Shown in pieces: positions 23,979 to 35,200 of a DNA stretch of 64,000 bases. The position numbers and the translations under genes are program-made. The notes under the pieces were generated by a model. It was not told where the DNA came from, did not search any database, and worked only from the letters and a program-made list of their open reading frames with translations. This DNA is from Panagrolaimus kolymaensis (Eukaryota; Nematoda; Chromadorea; Rhabditida; Panagrolaimidae). The stretch spans positions 3,410,001-3,474,000 of the forward strand of contig JAJQJQ010000009.1 in NCBI GenBank assembly GCA_028622995.1, given 5' to 3'. The first letter of the stretch is position 1; the number at the start of each line of letters is the position of its first letter.

Positions 23979-24393
23979 AACTGCAGTTTTGAAATTTTAT
24001 TAAACTTATAGATTTAACTTGTGCTCTCCGTAGTTTTTTAATTTTTTGGAAGCATTTTTCCCTTCAAACTTTTAACTTCATTTTCTTAACTTAATTTAAA
24101 AATCTTAATTCAATGTTATCATAATTTTTAAATTTTCGGGATCTGTTCTTCTTTTTCTTCTTCTTTTATCAAATAATTTATTTAGCTCTTTTATAATATT
24201 TTATTATCATTATTATATGTTGCCTCGTTTTTTTCTTCGTTCTATAGCAATTTTTTTTAAATTTTATTATGGACTTGTATGTTTACATAGCTTTTTACTA
24301 TGTCGTTTTTTGACTTGTAGTTTTATTTTATTTATTATCCTTCACATATTTTTTACTTACGATTGTTATCTGAAATTTAAAATGATTTCTCAA
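23979..24393. other. 3' flank of the GH18 gene
   Basis: AT-rich, T-rich DNA up to the CACTA element boundary. No exon is supported. Confidence 0.4.
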
Positions 24394-24741
24394 CACTGAA
24401 AAAAAAACCCTTATTTTTTGAGTGAAAAACCCTCAAATTATGAGGTATTCAATAACCAATTGCTCGGATGAGGGGCTCATCAACCCTCATTCCAAAGTGA
24501 GGGTTTTGCAACAGTTTTATAAGGGTAAAACACTTATAAAATGTATGTTAAACCTCTTTTTTTTGCCTTGTCTCTCATTTGGATTAATGCTGTAAAAACC
24601 CCTAATATGGCTGTAATCCTGCCTTTTTACACTATTCCCAGGGCATGGTACACACACTTCTCAAAACAAAATTTAATTATAAAAACATTAATTTATCACA
24701 ATATAAACAAAAACAAAACATAAAAATAACAAAAACAAGAC

Positions 24742-27076
24742 TTAAAAAAGTTGTGTGAGATTATTTGTTGTCGATTGAATAGCATTTTGCGAAGATGGAT
24801 CAAGAGAACCATCAATACGACGTCGTTTTGGTGTTGAAGGAGATTGAGATGTTTCATTGAACATATTTGCCGAATGTTCTTCTTCACTTCTTCTTTGATT
24901 TTCATTTGCAGTATGTGTAGGCGATGGAAGTTCAAATTGTGCCGATGCTTGAGATGTCGATTGATCATTCCTTGCTGAAATTTTAAGATCAAGTTAAGAA
25001 AGAAAAGTAAATACAAACGAAGAGGTCGGTGAAGAACATCAAAGAGTTGTTGGCGTGCAGGATTGTTGTTAGTCTTCATACCCATCATCAGCTCAAAAAA
25101 GTAAGCAATTGGTCGAGTATCTTTATCATAAGCAAGATTAAAAACAAAGATAGTTTCCATGTAAGATTGAAGAGCATCGGCGAATGTTCCATTGACCTAA
25201 AAACGAAAGTGAAAGTAAACATAAAATAAAGAACTTACTTGTAATGCTTCTTTACCAACAGCAATGTAGTATGTAGCTCGAGGAACAGTGCCGAGTGCAA
25301 TAATAGCAGGAGAATTTATACCATGATGAGTGAGTTGAGTTAGACCATCATGATGACTGCAACTTCCCTGTAAATTTAGATAAGTATAAAAGCTTTAAGT
25401 AAGTAGATAAAAAAGTACCATGCAATCAATAACAAGGCGGCTGTAATTACTTTCACTTCGTTTGGTTCCTTTCTTGATGAGTTCAGCAAGTAAACGACCA
25501 CCATGATATTCTTTCATATCTTAATAATGAAAAGTGTTAACAATAAAGCACTAAGTAAATTTACCATCAGTAAGTGAAGCTGGAACTTCAGAACAGTTTT
25601 GTTGCATTGCCGCTTGATTGAAAATTTCAGGAAGCATCCTACGGAAAACATCGTTGAGATTTGGTTGAAAGTTTTTCTTTTTTTTCATAATCCACAGGAA
25701 ATCATGATGAATCTAAAAGAAGCATGAATGATAAAAACGAGTCAATAAAAGATTACCAAAGTGATGTCACCCTTGATGTCGGGGAATTTTGAAATGACGC
25801 TTGAAACAAAAGCTTCGCCTTGACGATTATCCACATAGCTTGGTTTTTTCCTTTCTTCTTGAATCCAAAGAGCTCGGATAAAGCTAAAAGAGATTGTTTA
25901 ATACTTTATTTACTAAAAAAAGTATACCTTGACGATTGAAACTCGAGCCGCTTTCCTTCCACAGTAGTTGAGTTGTTTATTTGTGTAACAATTTTGTCGA
26001 TTGATTCGTCACAAAGTCGAGGCTTTGGTAAACTTACCTTTCCAACATTCTTTGCTTCGTTGTATTTCCTTTGAGAAGTACGATCCACAGGTCCTTTGCC
26101 GTTTGATAATGATAGCTTGTTAAAGACGTCGGATGCAGTGAGCTTGTTGATGACATGATTGATCTTGTGACGTTCGGTAGCAGGAAGTGAAAAGCTAAAG
26201 AAGTAAAGCATGATCTAAATAAAATAACTTACTCGGGTGTAACAGCTTTGATGACTTCTTTAGCGAGTTGAGTGATTTTACTTTCTGCTGCTTCAAGTAG
26301 TGCTTCAATGTGTTCACGAAAAACATAAACAGCAGTTCTTCCTAAATCTTTACCAAGAAAATGTTGATACACGTCGACCTATAAATTTAGTGTCAAGCTT
26401 TGAATATTTGTTTATAAAAATACTTACGCCGCCAAACATGATTGGTTTAGAAGATGAGTATGTTGCATACGCTTTGTCGATTGCTTCATTATTTTCAAGA
26501 AAAAAAGATGTAAGTCTTTCTGTTTTCGTACAGTTACCATGAATTTTCAAAGATTTAGGAGCAGGAGAAAAATCATTTTCCGGTGAAGGTTGAGAAGATG
26601 ATGGCGGTTGTTGAACTACTTGGGCAGTTTGCCTGAAAAATAAACAGTCAAAATATTAAGAAAGAAACAAGAAATTCTTACATTCGAGATGACTGTGTTG
26701 ACGGATGTTGAGAAAGGACTTGTACAACAGAAGGATGATTAGAAGATGCTGAAAAAGGTCCACCATAAACAGTTACCTTTGGAATTTTTGCAGCTAGAAG
26801 TGGTTCTCCATTGTTGATCCGAGTATCCATAATGTAGTAGCTTCTGTCATAGTTCAAGAACTCTTCCAAATTTTCAATTTCAGTCTTTTCTTCCACGCCA
26901 TTGTCGTTTGATATTTGAGTGATCCGAAGATTAAAGTTGTTTTGAATTCCAAGTCGAGTGCAGCCGAAGTTGATGACGTTTGAAAATGACTGAAAATCAT
27001 CAGTTACTTGCCATTGTACGGTTTTTGTATCTCCTTCTGCATTCATCATTGTAAGTTTGACACGCGGATAAGCCAT
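24742..27076 (-). CDS. CACTA-element accessory protein (second ORF)
   Basis: About ten short exons on the minus strand: 27076-26682, 26632-26428, 26378-26232, 26194-25928, 25883-25757, 25712-25565, 25519-25419, 25367-25239, 25196-25019 and 24974-24742, totalling about 640 aa. Splice signals are consistent, but one exon border may be off by a base. The protein begins MAYPRVKLTMMNAEGDTKTV, and the first exon may be a small ubiquitin/PB1-like fold (inference). A Ser/Pro/Gln-rich linker follows, then a conserved-looking core (KPIMFGGVDVYQHFLGKDL, SLPATERHKINHVINKLTAS, GSCSHHDGLTQLTHHG, ATYYIAVGKEALQVNGTFAD). The tail is polar and contains a possible nuclear signal PKRRRID. I do not recognise the family. 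Location inside the CACTG termini makes a transposition-associated role likely. Confidence 0.65.
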
Positions 27077-27381
27077 TGTCTGAAAAACAAGTAATTAAAC
27101 AAACATATTCTTGAAAGTGTAAAAAATATTCTAAGGCGCAACAAAAACATAGAAGAAGAAAAAAAGAGAATAATGGCAAAAAGAAGAAAAACATGAAAAG
27201 TTTGGTGCCACCAATAAACTATTTTCGCTGAGAGAGTATGTGGCGTTCGAAAATGAAAGCCTAAATTTGACATTTTTTAAATTTATTTGGTAATTGCTTA
27301 CTTGCATTTCATTAATTTATAATACGCGATACTTAGTTCTAAATATACAAAAAAGAAAAGAAATAAAACAAATTTATTTAT

Positions 27382-29812
27382 TTAAGGCAAAGCAAAAGGC
27401 AAACGAATATACTTAGAGTGATACAAACGCATTGAACCAAAAATAACAAAATCACGAGGATGCATTAAAATTGTTTCTGTAGTTGAGGTGACTTCGTAAG
27501 CATGTCGAATGATATTAAATCCTGTTGTTGTTAGTTTGGCAATGATACACTTTCCATCTTCTTCACGACGTCTGATGATTCTTCCAAACACAGGTATATT
27601 GTTCTCTTTTGTAATAACAACACAATCATATTCCACTTTGTAGTATTCTTCATAATGGTTTTTAAGCGACGTTTGAATGTAGTTTGCTAAAAAAACAAAA
27701 AAATTTTAAAAATAAATAAAATGTAAACTAACGATCATCCATTTTTTCATTAACCAAAGAAGCAAAATATTGATGTTTTTGAGCCAAAGTCATTGGCAAA
27801 CTTTTTACACATCGATTGACGTTTGCATAACCTTTGATCATTTGATGTTTTCCTTCAAACCTCATTGCCCAAAACAAGCGAAGAGGTCCATACTTTCTAA
27901 TCAAATCAGGATAATGAAGCATGTAATGAGCTTTGACTGTCATATGACCACCATTTGCAACGTAGAGTGTTAAGTATTCAGGAATGAGAACTTCAAGACG
28001 ATTGATAGTTGCTTCGTCGATTGATAATGCCATTAGAATATCATATATTTCTTGGAACATCAAGAGTATTTTCCATGCAGCATTATCTTCTGTTGGTTCC
28101 AAAGGAGCAAGAATAAGCGGAAGAAGACGAATGAAAGTTGAAAGTTGCGATGAAGTCATTGATTTCAATTCAGGAGGATTACGACCAAGAGCACCTTCAG
28201 TTGTTTCTCTCGGAAGATTGAAACGATCCCTTCCTTGAAATGGGAAATCTTTGATGAGTGCTTTTACTCTTCGATAATCAGGAAACGAAAGCAATACCAT
28301 AGCAGCCATATAACGAACATGTCCTTGGAACCAATCGTGCATTAAATCGGCGGTTGATTGTTCTTGAGCATGGAAATATTGAAGTTCATTAAGAGCACAT
28401 TTCTCAGTTAAATGAGCAGCAGAGATTTCAGCTTCATTGTTTCGATTGAATAAATCATCATAGCCTTGTTTTGTTCTCATTAATTCAGGATGAAGGAATG
28501 TGTCGTTTGTTATTTGTTCATATGTGCACAAACAATGACGGCAACATTTTCCAGAAGAAAAGCATACTTTGTATCCAAGACCTTCATGCAATCCTTTATT
28601 ATCAGATACAACGTTGAAAAGAACAACAGGATAATGACGAGTGATTCCATTGACAGATAAAGTTATTCCTTCTTCTTCGAGATCTTTGAGTTGAATGAGA
28701 ATGGAGTGACGCATGGAAGTTTGAAGATGTTCACCAAAATCTTTTGCTTGTGCAAGAACAGCTAGAAATATGTGTTCATAGCTTCCTTGTAATTCAATTG
28801 GAAGATTGAGGATGCGGAAATAAATCCCAGTCATGCTGTATCGGGAAGCTGTTCCAGGTCGAAGTGGATTCGTGGTTCCAAAATCATCCCAATATACATG
28901 AAGACCAAGGTATTCTCTTCTTCCCAAAAGCTGAAAATATTTTGCATTTGAAAAACAGAAAGTATTAAAAAAAATTACTTCATACAACTCTCGACCACGT
29001 TGTCCAGCAAAGCAATGATCAATTTTTTGAGATTCAATAAATTCTGAAGGCCATCGAAGAGAATTGAAGATTGATGGTTTTGTGATGATGGTTTTTATTG
29101 TCGTTCGAATATCCACTTTCGCCATGTAGTTTGTTCGAGGTACAATATCTTCTGAGGTGAATGTTGAAACAGATTGATGTCGGCTGGTTATTGCAAACTT
29201 CGTCGGCAAAATTAAATGACCAAGCTTAACACTTTTCTTTGTTCTTTTGTATTCACTTTTGTTTTCTTTCCATAAGCCCTCTAAAGTCGATTTAGCATTT
29301 TCATAAAGATCATTGTTGAATTTGAGTACTTCTAAGACTGATGAAATCAACGAGTACTGATGATTGCATATAATAGTTACAGTTTTTCTTGTAATTGCAG
29401 GTTGAGCAAGCAAATCCATCCAAAAGTTATTGCATAAGCTTACCACGTTCTCTATAATACCATCAATAAAAGCATTTGGTGTCGGCTGTTCTTCTATAGC
29501 TTCTTGATTGATTTGAACCATTTCATAATCCATTCCAAAATCGTTGTCGAGTGATTCGTTTTCATTTTCAGCAATGGCGACAGGAAAAATTTGATCAGCG
29601 TGTTTATTCCGTAAGTGACGCGAGTAAGTATCGTAAAACATTGGTCGATTGTGGTCGCAATGCTTACAATATAGCTGTTGACGTTTGGTAGAGTGACGTT
29701 CCCATACTTGACAATGCGTGTGCCAAACATGTAGGCGATGGTCTTTCAGAGTTACATCAACTTGATCGCAAACAGGACAAATAAGCCCAATATTGAGAAT
29801 TTGATTTTCCAT
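27382..29812 (-). CDS. CACTA/EnSpm-type transposase
   Basis: Three exons (29812-28979, 28930-27733, 27686-27382) give 778 aa. The 48 nt intron 1 is a multiple of three, so the frame also stays open through it. The N-terminus holds cysteine/histidine pairs: CPVCDQVDVTLKDHRLHVWH and YCKHCDHNRPMFYDTYSRHLRNKH, two C2H2-like fingers that probably bind DNA. The catalytic region has HVYWDDFGTTNPL, VVLFNVVSDNKGLHEGLGY and a cysteine cluster CFSSGKCCRHCLCTYE, then HDWFQGHVRYMA. This order (WDDFE-like NPLG block, D-N-GLHG block, CRxCL cluster) is typical of animal tnp2-like transposases. The terminal exon (YDCVVITKENNIPVFGRI) resembles a small beta domain. The frame looks intact. Confidence 0.82.
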
Positions 29813-30262
29813 CGTATATGAGTAATCAAAAGGTTATGAAAATGTTTTGTAAAAAGAAAGTCTTCTCTAATTTATTTTCTTAGCGAAATCCTTCGCGAAA
29901 ATCGTGCTGAGAAATTTGCTTTAGCATCCTATTCTCCTAAATTTTAGTTTAACACTTACTGTTTCATCTTCTTTTGTACCATGCCCGAAGTTTTAGTCCA
30001 AACACTTTTTAAAAGCATTTGGCCTCTTTACTTTTTATTCCATCTGATTCTTAGACATTAACCATATTTAAGGGTTATAACGTCAATTTTATAGATGTTA
30101 GGGTTAAAAACCACATTTATAGTAGATGGGTTTAATAACCCTCATATTATAAATGAGGGTTAACTAACCACCAAAAAAACTGTGGGAAAACACTCAAAAT
30201 ATAAGGGTTTTACCTCAAAAAAAGAATGAGGGTTTTATAACAAATCGGTTTTTTTTTCAGTG

Positions 30263-31874
30263 AATAGTATTTTTAGAATCCCGGTTTCATTTTTTTTTTC
30301 TTCATACTAAATATGGATTTATAATTACTTAGTGATGTTTCTCGTTAAAATTATTTTTTTATCCTCATTTTAATGATTTTATATCGTGTCATTTTCTTTA
30401 TATTTCTTCTCATTTTTTTCAAATTTTTTACTGAACGTTCAACCCAAGGATAAAAAAAGAGGAATTTGCTTGAGCCGAATGACAATTTTTGGCGTTTTGT
30501 TGCGCTTGCTTCAAATGATAAAATTTTCTATTTTGGTATTGAAATTTTTTTGTTAAGTTTTTAAAGGAAAATTGCGATTTTCTTCAAAGAAACTGTCAAA
30601 GCCGTAATTCAAAAGTTTATTAGAATCATTTTTTACATTTATGTACCTTTTTAAAATTATATAAACAAATACTCCGACTTTTTCGAACTAAAAAATGAAA
30701 TCTCTAAAAATGATATTTTAAGAAGGCATATGTATTTTAAAAATAATTCTAACAAACCTTTGAATTACGAATTTAACAGTTTCCTGGAAGGAAATAGCAA
30801 TTTTTCATTCATTTTTTAAAGAAAAAGCTATGTAACCACGCATGCCAAAAACTCTTACGGCAGGGTTTTCGCGAGTAATTAGCTTTTTGAAAAACTGATT
30901 TAACCAATTTGTAGCCAAGATTCGATTATAGCTTCGATTATAGCTTCGAGGGGAATATGAACTAAACAAACCGAACTTAATTAATTTAGCCAAAATTATT
31001 TCTTAAAAAAGTTGTAAAAAGTGTTGCTTTTGGAAAAATGACCAAAATGCTCAAAACTCTTTCGGCAAGATTTTGGCTTTTTGCTTAATTTTTTAAAATC
31101 TATTTTCACGATATTATTCGCAATAATCGACTACAAATTCTGTGATAGTTTCAATATTGTTATTTTGAATATATGGCTAGAATTTAGAATTAATATGCAA
31201 AAAACAGCAATTTTTTGACCAAAAAGTTGCTTTTCCTTCGGTTTATGGCGTAACCAACGACCATGATTTTGAAATTCGATTGATCAAGCATTTTCCTCTT
31301 TTTTTATCATTCGGCTCGTGTGAACCTCTAAGTTTCTCCATTTTTTTTATTTTTTATTTTTTGTTTTCATTTAACATATAGTTTATAAAAAATAATTTTA
31401 AATGCGCTCAAAAAACTAAAGCCTTAAGCGAAATAAGAAACTTTCTTTAAAATTTAAAGCACAATGTTTTAAAATTACCTTGGCAGAGAGACTATATGTG
31501 GTTTTTTTTTATAATCTGAAAATTTCAAGGATCATTGGAACAGGAAAAAGCATCATAGTTTATTTAGTATAATTATACGGAGACGTAATGTAATAATAAC
31601 AAATTTAATAAACCAATAGATTCAAATATTTTACACATTGTTTCTTAAACAGAAAAACTTTATGAATATTGATTTTTGATTAGGGAAAGATTTATGAATT
31701 GGTCTTTGATATATTTTTCTTATATTAACTTACTAACACAAATTTATTTAGGTTTTAACATATTAATTTAATTTATTGGTTTAAAATGGTGTTAAAAGAC
31801 AGATAAATTATTTTTGGTAAATTTACAGGTTTGATGAAAAAGAACATTGAAAAGAGACTATGATAGCAGTTAAC
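30263..31874. repeat. Intergenic with degraded inverted repeats
   Basis: No gene. The stretch 30575-30645 (landmark AATTCAAAAGTTTATTAGAATC) is imperfectly mirrored at 30735-30803 (ATTCTAACAAACCTTTGAATT). A wider pair, AAAAAAAGAGGAA near 30450 and TTCCTCTTTTTTTATCATTCGG near 31290, is also inverted. These look like decayed foldback elements, older than the palindromes elsewhere. Confidence 0.45.
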
Positions 31875-32077
31875 TGTTGTGCGCGCATTTCAAATGCATC
31901 ACAATCAAGCGCCAACTCCCATAACGAAGATAGAGTTTGACTCGCGTCTTCACTCTCGCCTAAATCTTAGCCTTGTTTGTTCGTTGTCTTTCATTCAATG
32001 AAAATTGTATGTTATCTTTATTCTCTGAATAAATACTATTCTAAATTTGTTGCTGTCTCTCGAACCTGTGCACAACA
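31875..32077 (+). repeat. 5' LTR (203 bp)
   Basis: Begins TGTTGTGCGCGCATTTC and ends CTGTGCACAACA. An AATAAA lies near its 3' end (TCTGAATAAATACTATTC), a probable polyadenylation signal. I see no difference from the 3' LTR. Confidence 0.95.
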
Positions 32078-32272
32078 AATTTATTGGTGACGATTACGGA
32101 TTCAACCTATCTGATCCTCAACTCAACTCTTGCTCCAGCTGCTTCAACTTCCTCAAGATTTTGTTCAACTGTTGCTCCAACTGCTGTCTATCAAACGTCT
32201 TGTTCTTGCTGCTTTCTGATCTCAAATCAACCGTCAGCTCTAAACTTCAACTGTTTATAAGATCAACCGACG

Positions 32273-35200
32273 ATGACTCTACCAACTCTACCTCCGTTCA
32301 AATACGATGCTGCTCGTCCTAACTCTGCTGCTGTCTGGATTGAAAGAATCGACGACATATTCGACCTTCATCCGACGCTAACTGAGAAACAAAAGATAAT
32401 CCTGATCAAAACTTGTTTGGATGATGCTTGCTATCATAAAGTAAGTGGTGCTTTACTTCTGACTCCTGCTTGCAAAACTGAAGGAGCTCTGACAACGCAT
32501 GATTCCAAAGTTCTCAAGAAGGTGATGATCCAACTATTCGACAGAAGTGAATCTCTCTTTGCTAAACGCTTTGCTGCTCTTCAAACGACGTGGAATGATC
32601 CAATTGATGAACCTATTGCTGCTCTTTGTGCTCGTATCAAACAATCGACTATCGACTTCAAAATGGGTGAATTCTCTGAGAATGAACTTCAAACTATGAT
32701 CCTCATGCTCTCGATGAAATCCAAAGAACTTCAACCACTAAGAACTCGAATACTCGACAGGCTCGCGGCTAATGCTAAAACAACTTTTGCTGATTGCCAA
32801 GAGCTCATTGAAACCACAATTCAAACAAATCGAGAACAAAGACTGCCTGAAACTCAACATGTCAATCAGCTCAATCATGGTCATCATGGTCAAAACAAGA
32901 AACGTCATCAACCAAAGCAACCGTCAAATCAAACTTCTTCCAATCGAGCTCCACCGACTTCTCCATGTCCAAACTGTGGTGATCTTCACTGGCGTATTGA
33001 TTGTAAGAAAGATCCTGCATATTGCTCTCACTGTAAAGTAAATGGTCACATGCTCAAATACTGTAAGAAAGCCAACTTCAAATCAAACAATTCAAATTCG
33101 TCAAAAACAAGAACTCAAGCTCGTTATACTGGTGGCCGAGCTGGTTCTTATCATCTTGATGAATCAAAACAAGTTTTGCGCCTTTCATGGAAACGTGATC
33201 ATCCAAGGTTAATGGTAAACCTCATCATCAATGGTAAACCACTACGATGCCTTTTGGATACTGGTGCTGACATCTCAATTCTTACTCCACGTGATCATTC
33301 TGCTATTGGATCTCCTGCTCTTACTCGTCAACCAATCGTCGTTAATGCTGCTGGCAATAATCCTCTTCAACTCAATGATTCCTTCACTTCTCAAACGACA
33401 ATCAAATTCGAAGATGAAAATCATCAACTTGTAACTAAAACCCAAGATGTTACATACTTCGTAGCTGATACTCAAATGTCTCTACTTGGTAACGACTTCT
33501 TTGGTATATTTGAACTTGGAAACATTCGTCTGAATCAACTTGCTTGTAACATGGTATCTGATGATTCAATTGTTCCTCAACAAACAATCGACGATTTGTC
33601 TCAACAATTCAAGCCTCTCTTCGATGGTAAACCTGGTCGATGTAAGAACTTCAGAGTTCATCTTCAACTCAAGAAGGACTCGACATATGTGTTCATACCT
33701 CCCAGACGTCTTTCTATTCATGCTGCTGAACTTCTCAAAGCTGAAATTGAACGACTGATCCAAGAAAAAAGAATTTATCCTGTGAAACACTCAAACTACG
33801 CTTCACCGGTATCAATCATTTCAAGGAAGGACGGGAGACCCAGGCTCGTCATAGACTTCTCAACTGGTCTCAACGAACGACTGGAAGAACCATGCTATCA
33901 ACTACCATCACCAAATGACATCTTCGATCTCATCTCTGAAGCAACCGTGTTCACTCAACTGGATTTGTCTGATGCTTATCATCAAGTGCCACTCGACAAA
34001 GAATCTCAAGAACTTGTTACGATTTCGACTCCTTTTGGAAGATTCCGATACAAAGCTCTTTGTTTTGGTCTCAAGAATGCTCCTGCTGAATTTCAACGTA
34101 TCATGGATGAACTGCTAATGGACTTACCATTCGCCGCTGCTTACCTCGATGATATTCTGATCTTTAGCAAATCCATCGACGAACATCGTGAACATGTCAA
34201 AACTGTCTTCAATCGTCTAATGAAAGAAGATTTCAAACTCAACCTCATCAAATGTAAGCTATTCAAAGCTTCGGTTCGGTTCTTAGGAAAGCTGATTTCT
34301 GCTGAAGGAATTCAACCTGATCCAGAAAAGGTGGCTGCAATTCAAACAATGCAAACACCAACCGACGTCTCCAAACTTCGTGCTTTCCTTGGTCTCATCA
34401 ACTTCTACCAAAACTTCATTCCAATGATGAGAAATCACCGCAAACCACTCGACGATCTTCTCAAAAACAATGCTGACTGGACTTGGACTCCTGAACATGA
34501 TGAAGCTGTATCAACCATCAAGATGCTTCTTTCTGAAAACTGCATGCTCACACACTATGATCCTCGTCTACCAATCATCGTTGCTGCCGATGCTTCTGCT
34601 GCTGGTATTGGTGGATGCATTTCCCATCGATATCCAAACGGCACCGAAAGACCAATACAATTCTTCTCGCGTGCTATGAACTCGTCGCAACAGAAATACA
34701 ATCAAACCGAAAAAGAAGGTCTTGCACTCGTCATGGCTATCAAAGTCTTCAAAAGATACCTCGAAGGAAGAAAGTTCACTCTCCTGACAGATCATCGTGC
34801 TCTTCTATCAATCTTCGGCAACAAATCAAAGAAACCGTCAGTTGCAATCAATCGTCTTCATCGCTGGGCTCTAACACTCTCTTGTTATGATTTCGACATT
34901 GAGTACCGAAACACAACACAATTCGGTCAAGCTGACGCTCTTTCGCGCCTCATCAAGCAAACTCGTGAATTAGAAGAAATTTACGAAGAAGATGACTCGT
35001 ACATGGTAAACTCAATCGTCGACGACCTCGCTGATGATGTTACTCCTCATGCTGTTCTTTTTCAAATTACTGCTCTTGATGTTGCTGCTGCTTATGCTGA
35101 TGATCCAGAAGCTCAACAACTTCTCAAATCAATCAAATCAAACAAACGACAAGGCGATGGAACGCTCAAATACTACTTGATCAAAGACGTCATCATGATG

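Larger units (their letters stand above)
24394..30262. mobile_element. CACTA-like (CMC superfamily) DNA transposon, about 5.9 kb
   Basis: The left end starts CACTGAAAAAAAAACCC at 24394 and the right end finishes GGTTTTTTTTTCAGTG at 30262, so the termini are inverted CACTG repeats as in animal EnSpm/CACTA-type elements. Subterminal regions on both sides carry many short copies of ACCCTCA and TGAGGGTT and their mirror forms (24418-24530 and 30070-30235), typical of transposase-binding subterminal repeats. A 2 bp AA flanks both ends, consistent with the 2-4 bp duplications of the CMC group. Two multi-exon genes lie inside, both on the minus strand: a transposase-like gene and an accessory gene. 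Both look open, so the element may be autonomous. Confidence 0.85.

Noticed and set aside
24396..24540. Repeated ACCCTCA/TGAGGGTT considered as a CRISPR-like or telomere-like array
   Set aside because: Copies are short, irregular, in both orientations and confined to the ends of the CACTA element, so they are subterminal repeats.
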